Source: Cryptomeria japonica
Taxonomy: Eukaryota; Streptophyta; Pinopsida; Cupressales; Cupressaceae
Length of the DNA stretch: 64,000 bases
Direction of reading: 5' to 3'
NCBI RefSeq assembly: GCF_030272615.1
Contig: NC_081411.1
Location: 38,882,640 to 38,946,639 of the forward strand
Each line of letters begins with the position of its first letter. Positions within the stretch are counted from its first letter, which is position 1. The translations under genes and the position numbers were made by a program. The notes below the pieces were generated by a model, which saw only the letters and a program-made list of their open reading frames with translations, had not been told where the DNA came from and did not search any database. Of the stretch, positions 22,787-35,415 are shown piece by piece.

Positions 22787-23945
22787 ATGTCCTCAATGGA
22801 ATCTGTAGTAGATAACAACATTGTGACCAATGTAGAGTTCAGAAAGAAAGTGGATGTTTAGGAGGAAGAGAATAGACTCCTGAAGGAGAAGTTGATTGAA
22901 TTAGAGAGTAAGCTTGGTGAGATTGAAACGAAGGTAGATGAAGTGTTGGTAAATGTTGAAGGAGCAGAAGGGAAGGGTAAAGAAGTGTTAGAGATTGACA
23001 AAGTACCTGAAACCGATCGTGTCCTAGAAAAAGAACCTTTCTTGAAACATTGAAGGCCTTAAGTGGTAAATCACTAGAAGGATTGTCATTGTTCACTAGT
23101 AAGATGGAGATAGAAGTGGTCCTAGAATGGATAGAAGGTATGGAGAACCATTTTGAATGTGAAGACATGACTGAATCCTAAAGAGTCAAAGTGGCCAAGT
23201 CAAGGATGAGAGGAGCTGCTCTCACATGGTGGAAATTTGTGCAAGATGAGAGGAAGAAAATGGGCAAAACACCCATCTCTTCTTGGAAAGGGATGTGAGT
23301 CAAAATCAAAGAAGTCTATCTCCCCGATGACTATGAAGTGAAAATTCATAGGAAAAGATAAAAATTAAGACAAAAAGACCTTGATGTCAGTAGTTATATG
23401 GAGTTTCAAAAACATAGCCTTAGATCTCATACGGTGGAAGAAGAGAGTCTCAAGGTTGCTAGGTACCTAAATGGTCTATGGTGGAACATCGAAGAAGAAA
23501 TCAATCTAATGAGACCAAATATAGTTCATCAAACATATCAACTTGTCCTTAAGGTGGAAGAAAAACTGAAAAGAAGACATGACTCAAGCAGCAATAGGGG
23601 CAGAGGTAAAGGAAAAGACAATAGAGGCAATAGGGGAGGCTTTGGAGGAAGAAGTTCTGAATAAAGAACACAAGGTGAGTCTGAACTCACTGAGCAGTAA
23701 GAGAGTGGCACTATTAAAGGAGGATTCAATAGAGGAAGGGGGTCAAACCATGGTTTTAGAGGAAGATCTAATGGACAAGCTAGAGGTTCCTCATATTTTG
23801 CAAAAATGAAGTGTTACCATTGCAACCAACTTGATCATCCAGCATATAGGTGTCTAGAAAAGGGATCATCATCACAAGGTGGTGAAAGGAGAGTGAAGTA
23901 TCTTCAAGAAGAGTCTTCAAGTTGCAAGACTTCAAAGGTTTCCTT
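22787..23945 (+). pseudogene. Gypsy gag
   Basis: The frame starts at ATG 22787 (MSSMESVVDNNIVTNVEF), followed by a coiled-coil-like acidic segment. A frameshift near 23038 precedes a retrotransposon gag core (EWIEGMENHFECED, then RMRGAALTWWKFVQDE). An RGRGKGKDNRGNRGG-type basic stretch leads to a complete zinc knuckle, CYHCNQLDHPAYRC (CX2CX4HX4C), at about 23814-23856. Several stops and shifts make it non-functional. It would encode the particle protein that binds genomic RNA. Confidence 0.85.
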
Positions 23946-26900
23946 AGAATAAGAGGTAGGTGATAACTTGATGATAAGGAGAACTTTGATCAAAGAACCG
24001 GTCAGAGAAGAGCCAAGCCAAAGAAGGTCCTTATTTAGGGTCAAATGCAAGACTATGGACAAAGTTTGCAAAGTGATCATTGATTCAGGGTCAACAGACA
24101 ACATTGTATCAGAAGAGGTAGTGAGTAAGCTCAAATTGCAAAGGATACCTCATAAAAACCTTTATAGAGTCACTTGGTTGAACAAAGACCAACATGTCCT
24201 AGTCAATGAGCAAGCATGGGTGGATTTTACCATTGGGAGGTATAAGGACAAGGTGTTATGTGATGTCCTACCCATAGATGCATGCTATCTTCTATTGGGG
24301 AGACCGTGGCAATTTGATAGATAAGCTATTCATGATGGAGCCAAGAATGCATACTCATTCAAGAAAGATGGAGTCACATTCAAGATTCAATCTATCCTTG
24401 AGGAAAGTGAAAAGAGGGAAGCAAGTCCTAATGTTATTTTGGTGAGTGAAAAGAAATTCTTGAAGGCACTTGAGGAAGGTGAAGGTATAGGGTTTGCACT
24501 AGTAATGAAGCCTAAAGAGGAAGATAAGAAAGAGCAACCAGATTTGCCAATAGAGGTTCAAGACTTGTTGAAGAAATTCAAAGGCATAGTGAGTGATGGG
24601 AAGCCATCCACCTTACCTCCTAAAAGAACCATAAGACATCAAATAGACTTCATTACCAGAGTATCCTTACCTAACAAGGCAGATTATAAAATGATTCCCC
24701 AACAAAATGTTGAGATTGCCAAGCAAATCCAAGAGCTCTTCGACCAAGGCCTAATTAGGAAAAGAATTAGCCCTTATGTTGTCCCTACTGTGTTAACCCC
24801 AAAGAAAGGTGGTACTTGGAGATTGTGTATTGATCCTAGAGCTTGGTAAAGGGTCTTTATGAATGGCTTGTAATGCCATTTGGCTTATCCAATGCTCCAA
24901 GAGCCTTCATGAGACTTGAGAATGAGGTGATGAAGGACTTAATAGGTAAATTTGTGGTGGTATATCTAGATGAAATACTCATTTCTAGTAAGGATAGGGT
25001 GGATCATATTAATCATTTGCAAGATGTATTACATCGATTACATGATGAAAAGATGACCATGAATTTGGACAAGTGTGAATTTTTTTAGTAGGAGTTGGTT
25101 TACCTTAGGTTTGTGTTCGCTCAAGGAAACCTCAAGATGGATCCCAGCAAGGTTGAAGCCATAGTAAATTGGCCTACTCCTAAATCAGCAACAAAGGTGA
25201 GAAGCTTCCATGGACTAGCTCAGTACTATAGGAAGTTCATTAGGAAATTAAGTGCTATATGTGTACCAATGTTAGACACCATTAGAGGTGGAATGAAGGA
25301 AAATTTCAATATAGTGAACAAGAATATAGCTACTCAACCGGTGTTGGTATTGCCTAGTTTTGAGAAACTTTTCATAGTGGAATGTGATGCAAGAAATGTT
25401 GCAGTAGGTGTTGTCCTAAGCCAAGAAGAAAGACCAGTAGCTTTCCATAGTGAGAAGCTAAGTTATGTAAAGAGGAAATACTACTCTTATGACTTTGAAC
25501 TATATGCTTTAGTGTAGGCGTTAAGGAAGTGGAGACACTATCTCCTTCCTAAGGAATTTGTAGTCTATACGGACAACCAAGCATTGAGATTTCTAAACTC
25601 ACAAGACAAACTCAGTCAAACACATGAAATGGGTGGAGTACATGCAAGCCTACACATTCACACTCAAAAACAAGAAATGACGGTTAAAGTGGGTTGCTAA
25701 TGCATTAAGCAGGAGACTTTTGAGAGTCTAGAAATCCAATTGAGAAGCATAGCAGTTGATAGTTTTAGACACCTATACCCAGAGGATGAAGACTTCTCAA
25801 ATGCCTATAAGGTGTGTAAGGAGTATCAAAATCATTTCCATAGTGAGTATTATGAATTTACTTTGCAAGATAGAGAATTGTTTAGAGGTGGGCAGCTTTG
25901 CGTGCCTAGAGGCTCAATGAGAGAAAACCTCATTCAAGAGAAGCATAGTGGCAGCCTTAGTGGACATTTTGGAGTCAATAAGACTCAAGAGTTGGTTCAG
26001 AGGTAGTACTATTGGTCAAGGATGAATCAAGATGTGAAAAGGTATGTGGGGACTTGCATAGTTTTCCAAAAGGCCAAGGGTACTTCTTCAAATGCCGGTT
26101 TATACCAACCTCTTCCCATACCAAATAGACCTTGGAAGTGAATTAGTATGGAATTTGTAGTAGGTTTACCAAGGATAAAGAAGGGATTCGACAACATTTA
26201 TGTCATTGTGGAAAGATTTAGTAAGATGGACCACTTTGTGCCTTGCAAGACTACTCATGATGCATGCCAAATAGCTCATTTGTTATTTAAGGAAATAGTA
26301 AGGATACATGGTTTACCCATGAGCATTGTTTCAGATAGGGACTCAATGTTCATGATTCATTTTTGGAAGATACTTTGGCAAAAGCTTGGCACCAACCTAT
26401 ATTTTGGATCAGCCTACCATCCTAAAATATATGGGCAAACCGAAGTGGTGAATAGAAGCTTAGAAAACTTATTGAGGTGCCTTACCAAAGAGTATGGTCA
26501 GACATGGGACCAAGTGCTTTCTAAAACTGAATATGCTTACAATGACACAATAAATAGGACCACTGGCAAGAGCCCTTTTGAAGTGTTCTATGGTGTTCAC
26601 CCAAGGGGTATTTTGGAGTTGAGAGACTTAGCTAGTGTAGCAGCAAGAAGTGGATATGCAGAAGACTTTTCTCTATCAATGAAGGAGGCACATGAATCAG
26701 TCAAGCAAGCCTTGATGGAGAACATACGCAAAATCAAACAAAAAGTTGATGAAAGAAGGATGAACCTCCCATTTCAAGTGGGAGATCTTGTCATGGTGCA
26801 CCTAAACAAAGAAAGGCTATAGAAAGGAGTGTCTAACAAGTTACAAATAAAAAGGTTGGATCCATGTGCCATTCTAGCCGAGTATGGAGAAAATGCATAC

Positions 26901-27227
26901 AAGGTGGACCTACCTAGTGACATAGGATTGTCACCGGTTTTCAACATAGAAGACTTAGTTACCTACAAGGGACCAATTCAAGATTTAGATTGCAGTCACT
27001 CAAAGGTATTAGATGATGTGAATAACCTTCAACTACTAGCAATACCAAATCCAAGGGCCAAGAAGGTGTTGTGTTCAAGGATCGCCAAGAAGACTAGGCA
27101 TCAAATCTATTGGGAGCACATAATCAAATGGCAGGGTATAGATGATGTTGAAGCTACATGGGTGCTTGAGGCAGAATTTAAGAAGCTAGGAATTGATCTG
27201 AATTTGATTCCCAAGGAGGTGACATAA
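23946..27227 (+). pseudogene. Gypsy pol: protease, RT, RNase H, integrase, chromodomain
   Basis: The protease motif is VIIDSGSTDNIV (about 24076-24111). RT runs from about 24540, but [10 protein letters not shown] at 24838 joins almost directly to [16 protein letters not shown], so roughly 75 residues including the first catalytic Asp block are gone, and the YLDD box reads YLDE (24960-24971). RNase H shows VECDARNVAVG and a TAG at 25516 in 'YALV-stop-ALRKW'. The integrase zinc finger keeps both His and the first Cys, but the last Cys is Phe (GTCIVFQKAKG). The first catalytic Asp is Glu (SMEFVVG), while SDRD and GQTEVVNR are kept. The C-terminal chromodomain is YWEHIIKWQGIDDVEATWVL (about 27108-27167), ending with a stop at 27225. 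The chromodomain places it among chromoviruses. Confidence 0.92.
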
Positions 27228-27247
27228 TTTTCTTTTGTTTGGAAGAA

Positions 27248-28891
27248 TGGTGCAGGAGCACCTAGGACTTAGGCTTATAGATATTTCTCAATTTTGGCAT
27301 GTACTAACCTTAGCCAAGTCAGTTATTGAATAAGGAATCTAGGAGGGTCCAAGAGTGAGTGTGATGAGTAAAATTTAGGCCTAGATTGAGTTAGTTCTTC
27401 TTAGGTTTGCACTTTGTGTATAACTAGTGGTTTCAGTAGGTAATTGACCTTCTTAGTGGTCAAAAGTGTCAAAACTTGGTATAAGCATTAGAGAGGGTTA
27501 AAATAGTCTTAGAAATGCTTTAAAAGTCATGAGTAATGACTTAGAATTGGTTTCATAGGTTGAAAAGGAAAAAAAGTGAAAAAAGTGCCAAATTGCAAAA
27601 AAGTTGTCATGACAACTATTGAAAGTTGTCATGACAATTTTTATCCTAAATTGCTTAGCGATGGATTCATGGATAGCCCAATGCCATAGAATGACTCCAC
27701 ACATGGGGAATACTATAAAAACCTTCTCTTGCATGGTTACCAAGGTTGGAGTCTTTGTTTTGTAAGATCAACAATCTGAAACTACTCATTTTTGGACCGT
27801 TTGACATCATTTTAGCTTAATTTACTCATATTGTGAATACAAAAGGATTGAATCCATTGATCCAATAATTAATTGATTTTATTTAGTGTTTTTTAGAGTT
27901 GTTGGTTTCAGTTCAAGCTTTTTAGTTGGGTTTTATTAGTTTTTTCTTGGTTTTGTTTGCAAATAAACAATTTTGGCTTGTAAATAGCATTTTTGAGTAA
28001 AATGGTTCCATGAATTCCCTCTGTGCTACCATCACAACTTGATGGGGCATCGAAGGAAACCACTTGTATAGTGTACATATATAGGGACAAGTTATGGAGA
28101 TGAAGTTTGATATGATTGTCACCTTGTTCTAGGCGAGTCCAGGAGAAACCCGACTAGAGGAGACGGGGTGAATTTGGAGTGCAAAGTGCAGGGGTGGATG
28201 CAAGACCATAATATAACCTTTTGGATGGGTCCATGAAGTTCATACAGAGTTTCCAATGCAAGGATAATCCTTGACAACACCATTTGATGCCCAAACACAA
28301 ACTTGACCAGTCACTGCCAGTTAGGAGGCCCAGAAACCCTTCAAAACTCTCATTTTTGGGTTGGGGCATTGTACCGTGGGTTGAGAGACCAAAACTACCT
28401 AAATTACTTGGGGATAGGTGTATCATTAAACAATATCAAACCTTGTTTTAGATTCTTTTGGACCGTTTTCCTCCAAGCCCTAGAAAACTGTATTTTCAAG
28501 GCCTAATTGGGGCTCATTCCTTGCAACCCTTTTCTAGGAAAAATGGTGAAATCACTAAGGAAGGAAATGAAAGAAAACTTCAATTAGACCCAAAAGGTAT
28601 TTAAAATATGTTAGAATCCACATCCACACCTCTGCATCAACTCACAATAGTAGGAGGTCAAATTGAAAAGTTGAACCCAAGACAACCATAATGAGCACAT
28701 GGGAAACATTGTAAATTGGTAGGGTTCCTAGATAAACACTTGAAGAAAACACCTTGAAATTGAGAAGAAGCAAGACCAAGAAGAGATTGAGAAGGAATTG
28801 GAGGTCTTAGAGCATAGCTAGGCCTGGAGAGTTGGTGGAATTCTGAAACACCAACTAGGTGAAGTGTGAGCATGCTAGATGAACCCCATCA
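27248..28891 (+). repeat. Gypsy 3' LTR (1644 bp)
   Basis: It begins TGGTGCAGG after a purine-rich 'tttggaagaa' and ends CCCATCA, followed by the target duplication ATCCT. Confidence 0.95.
27602..27720 (+). promoter_or_regulatory. Paired palindromes and TATA-like box in the Gypsy 3' LTR
   Basis: AGTTGTCATGACAACT lies at 27602-27617, TTGTCATGACAA at 27626-27637 and TATAAAA at 27714-27720. Both palindromes survive although the LTRs differ at many other sites. Confidence 0.5.
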
Positions 28892-28896
28892 ATCCT

Positions 28897-29458
28897 CCTA
28901 CGAGGTTACTCCTAATAGGGTATTGTGCTTCTAACAAGGCATATTTTTTAATCCTTTAACTAGATTATTCCTATCTAGAATTAGTTCTTAATAGGACTTA
29001 TTGTAAAAATATAATAGGCTTTTCATCCTAAGAGGGAGAAATTCAGAAGTGTTCAGATAGCTATCCTTGTGAGTCCCATCTCACCATGATTTTTACCTAT
29101 TTGGGTTTTCCACATATAAACATTTGTGTTAAGTGGTGAATTATTTTGTAGTTGTGACTTTACTTGTTGATATAGTTAATTGCTGATAAGGCATCTTAAG
29201 TAAAATCATTGTAGATGAATATATTGAGTTGATTAAGGATTGTTGATGTTTACATAGATGTTGAAGTTGTTTACTGTTAAAGTTGTGATAATAATTAAAC
29301 TAGTTGATATCAAGTATTCTTATGACTATTGATCTTGACTGAGATATGTTTACTTTGTTTGACTGAGTTTGAGTTTGGAAACTTTGTTTCACTTTTTCTA
29401 TATTCTAATTCACCCCCCCCCCTTCATAGTATTCTACCAGATACTTATTATTTCATCA
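28897..29458 (+). repeat. Copia-A 5' LTR, second part
   Basis: It resumes after the Gypsy's right ATCCT copy and matches the 3' LTR from about 34740: 'gtattgtgcttctaacaagg', 'tcagatagctatccttgtga', 'tgggttttcca', then a C-run and 'agtattctaccagatactta'. The end is set at 'ttcatca' (29458) by alignment with the 3' LTR. A weak tRNA primer-like 'ccatctcagatcc' follows. Confidence 0.88.
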
Positions 29459-29519
29459 TACCATCTCAGATCCTCTTAATCTAAAAGCCTAACAACTTGA
29501 GAAAAATATCTTATAGATC

Positions 29520-30775
29520 ATGATGAAGAAAGAAGATCTGAAGTTTAACAAAGATTACTACAGAATATGGAGTGATAGGATGAAGATTTACATTAAGAGT
29601 CTTGGTAGTCAATATTGGGAGCATATAGAAAATAAGTACACTACACCTATTGTACCCCTGACTGATGATCAAAAGAAAGAACAACAAGAAAATCACTAGG
29701 CATTACAAGCTATTATCAGTTCCCTATCTGATGTTGAATATGTAGATGTTCATGGTCTTGAAACTACATATTAAGTATGGAAGAAACTAGAAGATATCTA
29801 TAGTTGTGATGAGCATGTCAATATTGCTAAAGAAGAGAGTCTAAGAGGAAAGTTTGATGACATGAGAATGTCTGAAGGTGAGAACATCCAACAGTATGGT
29901 CAAAGGATTAAAGAGATAGTTGATGAGATAAAGAGTGCAGGAGGGAAAGTGGAAGATCCCACAGTAATTAATAAAGTACTAAGAACTCTACTATAGGTCT
30001 ACACTATCTAAGTTGTAGCTATTCAGGAGCTGAAATCCATTGATAAGAAAAAGGTAACTCTTGACTCTATTATTAGAAAACCTATTTCTTTTGAACTAAA
30101 TGGCTATGATGGTAGTGTACAGAAATCAGAATCTGCATTAGAGCTTCTATCTCTAACACATCTATGAGAAGAAGTAGAGAAAGCGGCCATAACTATGAAC
30201 CTAGATCCAGTAGAGATGTTGAAGATGATGACGGATTAGTGGATCTTGAAGCATTGCTGGCAAAATGACTTCCTAGAGGCACCATTAAATATAAAGGTAA
30301 GCTACCTTTAAAATGTTTTGCATGCAACAAGATTGGTCATATAGCAGAAAATTTCCCTAACGGTGAAAATGAATACAAGAGAGACAAATTTAAGAAGTAC
30401 AAGGGTACAGGTAAGAGAGATTGTCTTATAGCTATTGATAGTAGTATTACTAATGAAGAATCTAATGATGATGATGGTGCAGATATTGTGTTTGTATCAA
30501 TTATGTAAGAAATATCAAATCAGAAGGCACTAGTATCCAAAATGGATAACGCGGATGATTGGATCATTGATAGTGGTTGTTCACATCACATGCCCGGTGA
30601 TCAGAGAAAATTTCTTTTCCTAAAACAATTTCATGGCCGTGTTGTCATATTGGGAAATGACACACCCTGTATGGTGAAAGGCAAAGGATTTATTTCTCTT
30701 AATGGGAAAAGCAATGCTGATGATGTCTACGGGGTTGAAGGCCTAAAGCACAACTTAATGATAGAGGATAGCCAC
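29520..30775 (+). pseudogene. Copia-A gag and protease
   Basis: It begins at ATG 29520 or 29523 (MKKEDLKFNKDYYRIWSDRM), a gag of the DUF4219/UBN2 type. The knuckle reads CFACNKIGHIAENF (about 30320-30361), so the fourth ligand is Phe instead of Cys. The protease shows WIIDSGCSHHMPGD at 30560-30601 with the DSG triad intact. Stops at about 29698, 29773, 29996 and 30776 are TAG or TAA at likely Gln sites. Confidence 0.85.
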
Positions 30776-33608
30776 TAGAATTTAGAAATGGTATATGCAA
30801 AATCTTTGACAACAAAGGAGAATTGACTGCAACTGATAAACAGACCAAAGGTAATTTGTTTCCTCTCAATTCTAAAGTTAGCAACTATTTGATTTCAAAG
30901 ATGGGTGAAAGATGGCTTTGGCATATGAGATTTTGTCATATTAATTTTGACAATATTATTAAAGTAAGAAAGTCTAAGACTATAAGAGGTATGCCTCAGC
31001 TAGACAAACCAGTTAATGCTCTTTGTAAGGAATGTCAACTAGGAAAGATAACTTCTTCAACTTTCAAGAGAAAGTCCTTCTCAGCAGAGCACTTATTAGG
31101 TTTGGTTCATATAGATCTATGTGGACCAATAAGAACAAGAAGCATTCAAGGTGATAGATACTTTATGATCTTCATTGATGATTTTTCAAGGATGATGTGG
31201 GTCACATTCTTGAAGGATAAAAATGAAGGTTTTGGAAAATTCAAGGCATTCGAAGCCTTAGCTGGGAAAGAGAGTGGCAAAAATATTAAATGTCTGAGAA
31301 CAGATCAAGGTGGTGAATTCACTTCTACAAAGTTCACTAAATATTGTTATGATAATGCTATCAAGTGGCAGCTTTCTGCAATATAGACACCACAGTAGAA
31401 TGGTATAACAGAGAGAAACAACCAGTTAGTGGTTGAAGCTACTAAAACTATGCTGATACAAGGAGGTGTATCAAATTTTTTTTGTAAAGAAGCTGTAAGT
31501 ATAGCTATGCACACAATGAACTAAGTTCTGGTAAAAAGAGGTAAGGACAAGACCCCATATGAGTACTAGTATGGGAGATCACGTGATGTTAGCTATTTTT
31601 AAATATTTGGAAGCAAATGTTTTATCAAAAGAGGTGATTACATAAGAAAGTTTGAAGCTAAGAGTGATGAAGGCATATTCCTTGGCTTTTCCACCAAGAG
31701 TAAGGCCTATAAATGATTCAAAAACTGAACACAACAAATTGTTGAAAATGTTGATGTTCGTGTAGATGAATGTCCTAAAATTTCAGAAGGAATCAATTCT
31801 AAAAAAAAGGATGAAGATCCTTTTATTTTCTTTTATAATGTGAAACTGTTAAATCAGAAACTGGCAAAGCAAATCCTAATGAAGTTGTTCAACCGGAACA
31901 AACAAATTCAGAGGAAGATGAAAATGATGAAGCTAAACCTGAAGAGAATGATCATGTTTTACCTAGGTGTGTGAGACTGATTCATAGCCCTGAATAGATA
32001 ATTTGGGATAAGGATGCAGGTGTTCAAACTAGAAGGAGACTAAGAGAGTACTCTTCTATGATCTCTACCTTTAAACCTAGAAGTGCTAAAGAGGCATTTG
32101 GTGATGATCATTGGGTGAAAGCTATGGAGGAGGAGTTGGATCAAATTGAGAAGAACAACACTTGGACCCCGATACCCCGACTGACAAGTAAGAATGTTAT
32201 AGGCACTAAATGGGTGTTCAAAAACAAATTAAATGAAAATGGTGTTGTGATTCAGAATAAGGAAAGATTAGTATGCAAAGATTATGCGTAAGAAGAAGGA
32301 GAAGATTATGGAGAAACTTTTGCACCAGTAGAAATACTAGAAGGTGTCAGAACATTGCTTGCATTTGCAGCTTATAAAAAGTTCAAGGTATACCAGATGG
32401 ATGTAAAGTCTGCATTTTTAAATGGGATACTAGAAGAAGAGGTTTATATATAGCAGTATGATGGTTATGCATTGACAAATAAGGAAGACATGGTATGCAA
32501 ATTGCATAAAGACTTGTATGGATTAAAGCAGGCACCTAGAGCATGGTATGAATGGATTCATACTCATTTGATGAAGATAGGCTTTGCTAGAATCAGTGAT
32601 GACATCAACATTTATCTTAAGTCTGAAGGAGTTGATATACTGGTCAATGAAGTATTTGAAGATGACATTATATTTGGAGGTAATGATGACATGAATAATT
32701 GTTTTGCAGATGAAATGAAGAATGAATTTGAGATGTCATTAGTAGGTGCAATAAAAAATTTCATAGGCTTACAGATACAACACATGAAAAATAGTATTTT
32801 CATTACTCAATCCAAGTATGTGAAAGAGGTTTTGAAGACTTTCGGTATGAGTGACTGTAAACTAGTTGGAACCCCAATGGTTACAAGTTGTAAATTGTCC
32901 GAGGAAGATGCATCTAAGTCTGTAGATGAAAAGGAATACAGGTCAATGATTGGTAAATTACACTATGTTGTTCACAGTTTATAGGATATTGCCAATGCAG
33001 TTGGTATTGTTTCTAGATTTTAGAAGAACCCTAAGGAAGCACATCTGATGGAAACCAAGAGAATTTTGAGATATCTGAAAGATACTATGGACTATGGATT
33101 ATGGTATCCATATGGCAGAAATTTTGATCTGAAAGCATACACAAATTTTGATTGGATAGGAAACATTGATGACCGGAAGATTTCTACCGATTGAACATTC
33201 TTTTTAGGAGGAAGGCTAGTCTCTTAGAGTAGTAAAAAGTAGAGTTGCACTTCACAATCTACTGCCGAAGATGAGTATGTAGTAGCTTATATGAATTTCA
33301 CACAAGCTATGTGGATGAGGCGCATTTTGGAAGGTTTGAAGATGGAAATCTCTGAACCTATAAAGTTTTTTTGTGATAGTACAAGTGGAATAAATATTTC
33401 CAAAAATCTTGTTTTGCATGCAAGGACTAAGCACATTGAATTGAAATATCACTTCTTGAGGGAAAAATTTTGAAGTAAAGATGTTATCCTGGAGCATGTT
33501 TCTACCAAGGAGAAGCTTGTAGATATCTTTACCAAACCTCTTCCTAAGACCACTTTCGAGTATCTTAGAAGTCAATTGGGGCTTGTCCCTCTTCATGAAT
33601 TTAGTTGA
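30776..33608 (+). pseudogene. Copia-A integrase, reverse transcriptase and RNase H
   Basis: Pre-integrase and integrase zinc finger: RWLWHMRFCHINFDNI and CKECQLGKI. The integrase core has HIDLCGPI, LRTDQGGEF and TPQ-stop-NGITERNNQ, where the stop at 31396 replaces the second Gln of the near-invariant PQQNG. RT has DVKSAFLNG and LYGLKQAPRAWYEW; the YVDD box reads FEDDIIFGG, keeping both Asp. RNase H runs from LKAYTNFDWIGN to LVDIFTKPLPKTTFEYL, and the frame ends TGA at 33606-33608. More stops lie at 31386, 32291, 32451 and 33474. Integrase before RT is diagnostic for Ty1/copia. Confidence 0.92.
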
Positions 33609-33679
33609 GCATGATGTTGATTGCATCAGTCCTTGATTTACTTGCAGAATCTAACATGGATTGATGAAGGAGTGGATGT

Positions 33680-33941
33680 ATTCCATAGGGGGAGCATCAA
33701 CATCACAGGGAGAGAAGAATTACATGTTTTACTTTCACTTTGGCATTGTTGTCAAAGGGGGAGAATAATTATGTGATTTGGGAGAAGAATTATGTGTCTG
33801 GTTAAGTGAACTAGCGATAGGTTGAAGACAAACAGAGCAAGGTGAACATTTGATAATGTAAACCAAGATTCCTATTTACCAATCTCAACATCAATCAAAG
33901 GCATTGATATTTGTATTGCCATCAATGCCAAAGGTGGATAT
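33680..33941 (+). other. Copia-A multiplied polypurine tracts
   Basis: Purine runs occur near 33688 (AGGGGGAG), 33711 (AGGGAGAGAAGAA), 33745 (AAAGGGGGAGAA) and at the LTR edge (AAAGGTGGA, about 33930). The last two follow 'ttgttgtc' and 'ccatcaatgcc', as in Copia-B and Copia-C. The edge copy has a T in the run. Confidence 0.65.
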
Positions 33942-35290
33942 TATTGGCATTCGAAGATTATTGGTATTTTGCAGAGAGAGTGCACTAATGATATGTTGTC
34001 ATTGATGTCAATTGAACCGGTAATGGTATTCATGATATTGTTGATATTGTTGATTTTGATATGGGCTAGTAACTAGTATAAGAGCTTTGTCGAACATGTT
34101 GTAAATCGGTGAACCGGTATAAAGGGTTAAACCTTTCTATGTAATGTAACCAGTAAAACCCTATCAGCTGTTAAACACTAACTGACCAAGTTTGTCGGTT
34201 TATTATCTGATAAGTGGTAAAAAATTGTCATGTTTATTCTTGTCTAGGGAAGGAGCAAGAAGGAGCAAAGTGGATTGCATTTAATGCACAATGTGTGATG
34301 AGTTACAAAGTCTGATGAAGTGGTGATCATGGAGCAGTTGAAATTGTCTTGAAGAATGTGAAGAGATTGTCATGATTTTTAACAGTCAAGATTGTACCAA
34401 CTTGTTTGTAATCTCGATAATAAGAATTAGGTTTTTTTTGTGTTATCGAGCTAATTGATTTCTATTTAAGGTCAATGAAGTTGTTTGTAAAGGTTGTGGC
34501 AAGGTTGGTAGAAAACCTGTTCAATGTGTAGTTGCCAAACCAGTTAATGGATCTGCACTTTGAGTGAAGGTAGATTGAAGGTTATAGAAGGATCTGATCA
34601 AGAAAAAGTAGTGCTATGCAGACACATCAACAAAACTATTGTTTTCTAACCATTACAGTAGAAGTTAAATCCCTTAACTCGGTGAGCTCTAACAAGCTTG
34701 GTTACTAATTAAATTTTCTAACAAGGTGATCCATTACTCCTAACAAGGTATTGTGCTTCTAACAAGGCCTATTTGTAAATCCTTTAAGAGAGTGATTCCT
34801 AACTAGAATTAGTTCTTAAGAGGACTTATTGTAAAGCTCTAATAGGCTTTGACTCCTAATAGGATGAAATTCAGAAGAGTTCAGATAGCTATCCTTGTGA
34901 GTCCCATCTCAACGTGGTTGTGACCTATTTGGGTTTTCCATGTATAAACATTTCTATCAAGTGGTGAGTGCTTTTGTGGTTGTGATTACTTGTTTATATG
35001 GTTAATCCCTAACAAGGCATGTTAATTAAAAGCATTGAAGATGAATATGTTGAGTTATGATTAAGCATTGTTGATGTTTACATAGATGTTGAAGGTGTTT
35101 ACTGTTAAAGTTGTCATAACAGTTAAACTGGTTGATGTCAAGTATCCATATGAGTATTAATCTTGACTGAGATATGTTTACTTTGTTTGACTGATTTTGA
35201 GTTTGGGAACTTTGTTTCAGTTTTTTTATATACTGATTCACCCCCCCCCCCCAACTCTTAGTATTCTACCAGATACTTATTCTTTCACCA
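33942..35290 (+). repeat. Copia-A 3' LTR
   Basis: It is about 1349 bp and starts TATTGGCATTCG (TG changed to TA) after the polypurine tract. It ends 'ttcacca' after a C-run and 'agtattctaccagatactta'. It is collinear with the split 5' LTR. Confidence 0.9.
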
Positions 35291-35415
35291 TCAGTTTCGG
35301 CCTCTATCTTAAAAAGTTAGGCTTGTGTGCAAACTAAGTTGGCTGATGTGAAGTCACATAAGGAAAATATAGCAAAACTGGGACAAATGATGTAGGACAA
35401 TCCCCGACGGCTAGT

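Larger units (their letters stand above)
21103..28891 (+). mobile_element. Complete Ty3/gypsy chromovirus, 7789 bp, TSD ATCCT
   Basis: The two LTRs (21103-22745 and 27248-28891) both start TGGTGCAGGAGCAC and end ACCCCATCA. They are flanked by a perfect 5-bp duplication ATCCT (21098-21102 and 28892-28896). Inside are a tRNA-Met-type primer site, gag, protease, reverse transcriptase, RNase H, integrase and a C-terminal chromodomain. It lies within the 5' LTR of Copia-A. In the first 135 bp or so I counted about 18 LTR mismatches by hand, so the insertion is old. It cannot move by itself: reverse transcriptase has an internal deletion and altered catalytic residues. Confidence 0.95.
20262..35290 (+). 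mobile_element. Copia-A: full-length Ty1/copia element, inserted in a LINE and split by a Gypsy
   Basis: The two LTRs (20262-21102 plus 28897-29458, and 33942-35290) flank one decayed gag-pol. Domain order is gag, zinc knuckle, protease, integrase, reverse transcriptase, RNase H, as in Ty1/copia. The element length without the inserted Gypsy is about 7.2 kb. It interrupts ORF1 of the LINE. I could not identify a clean 5-bp target duplication: the left flank is TTTTT, the right flank near 35291 differs, and the LTR end is uncertain by a few bases. Confidence 0.85.
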
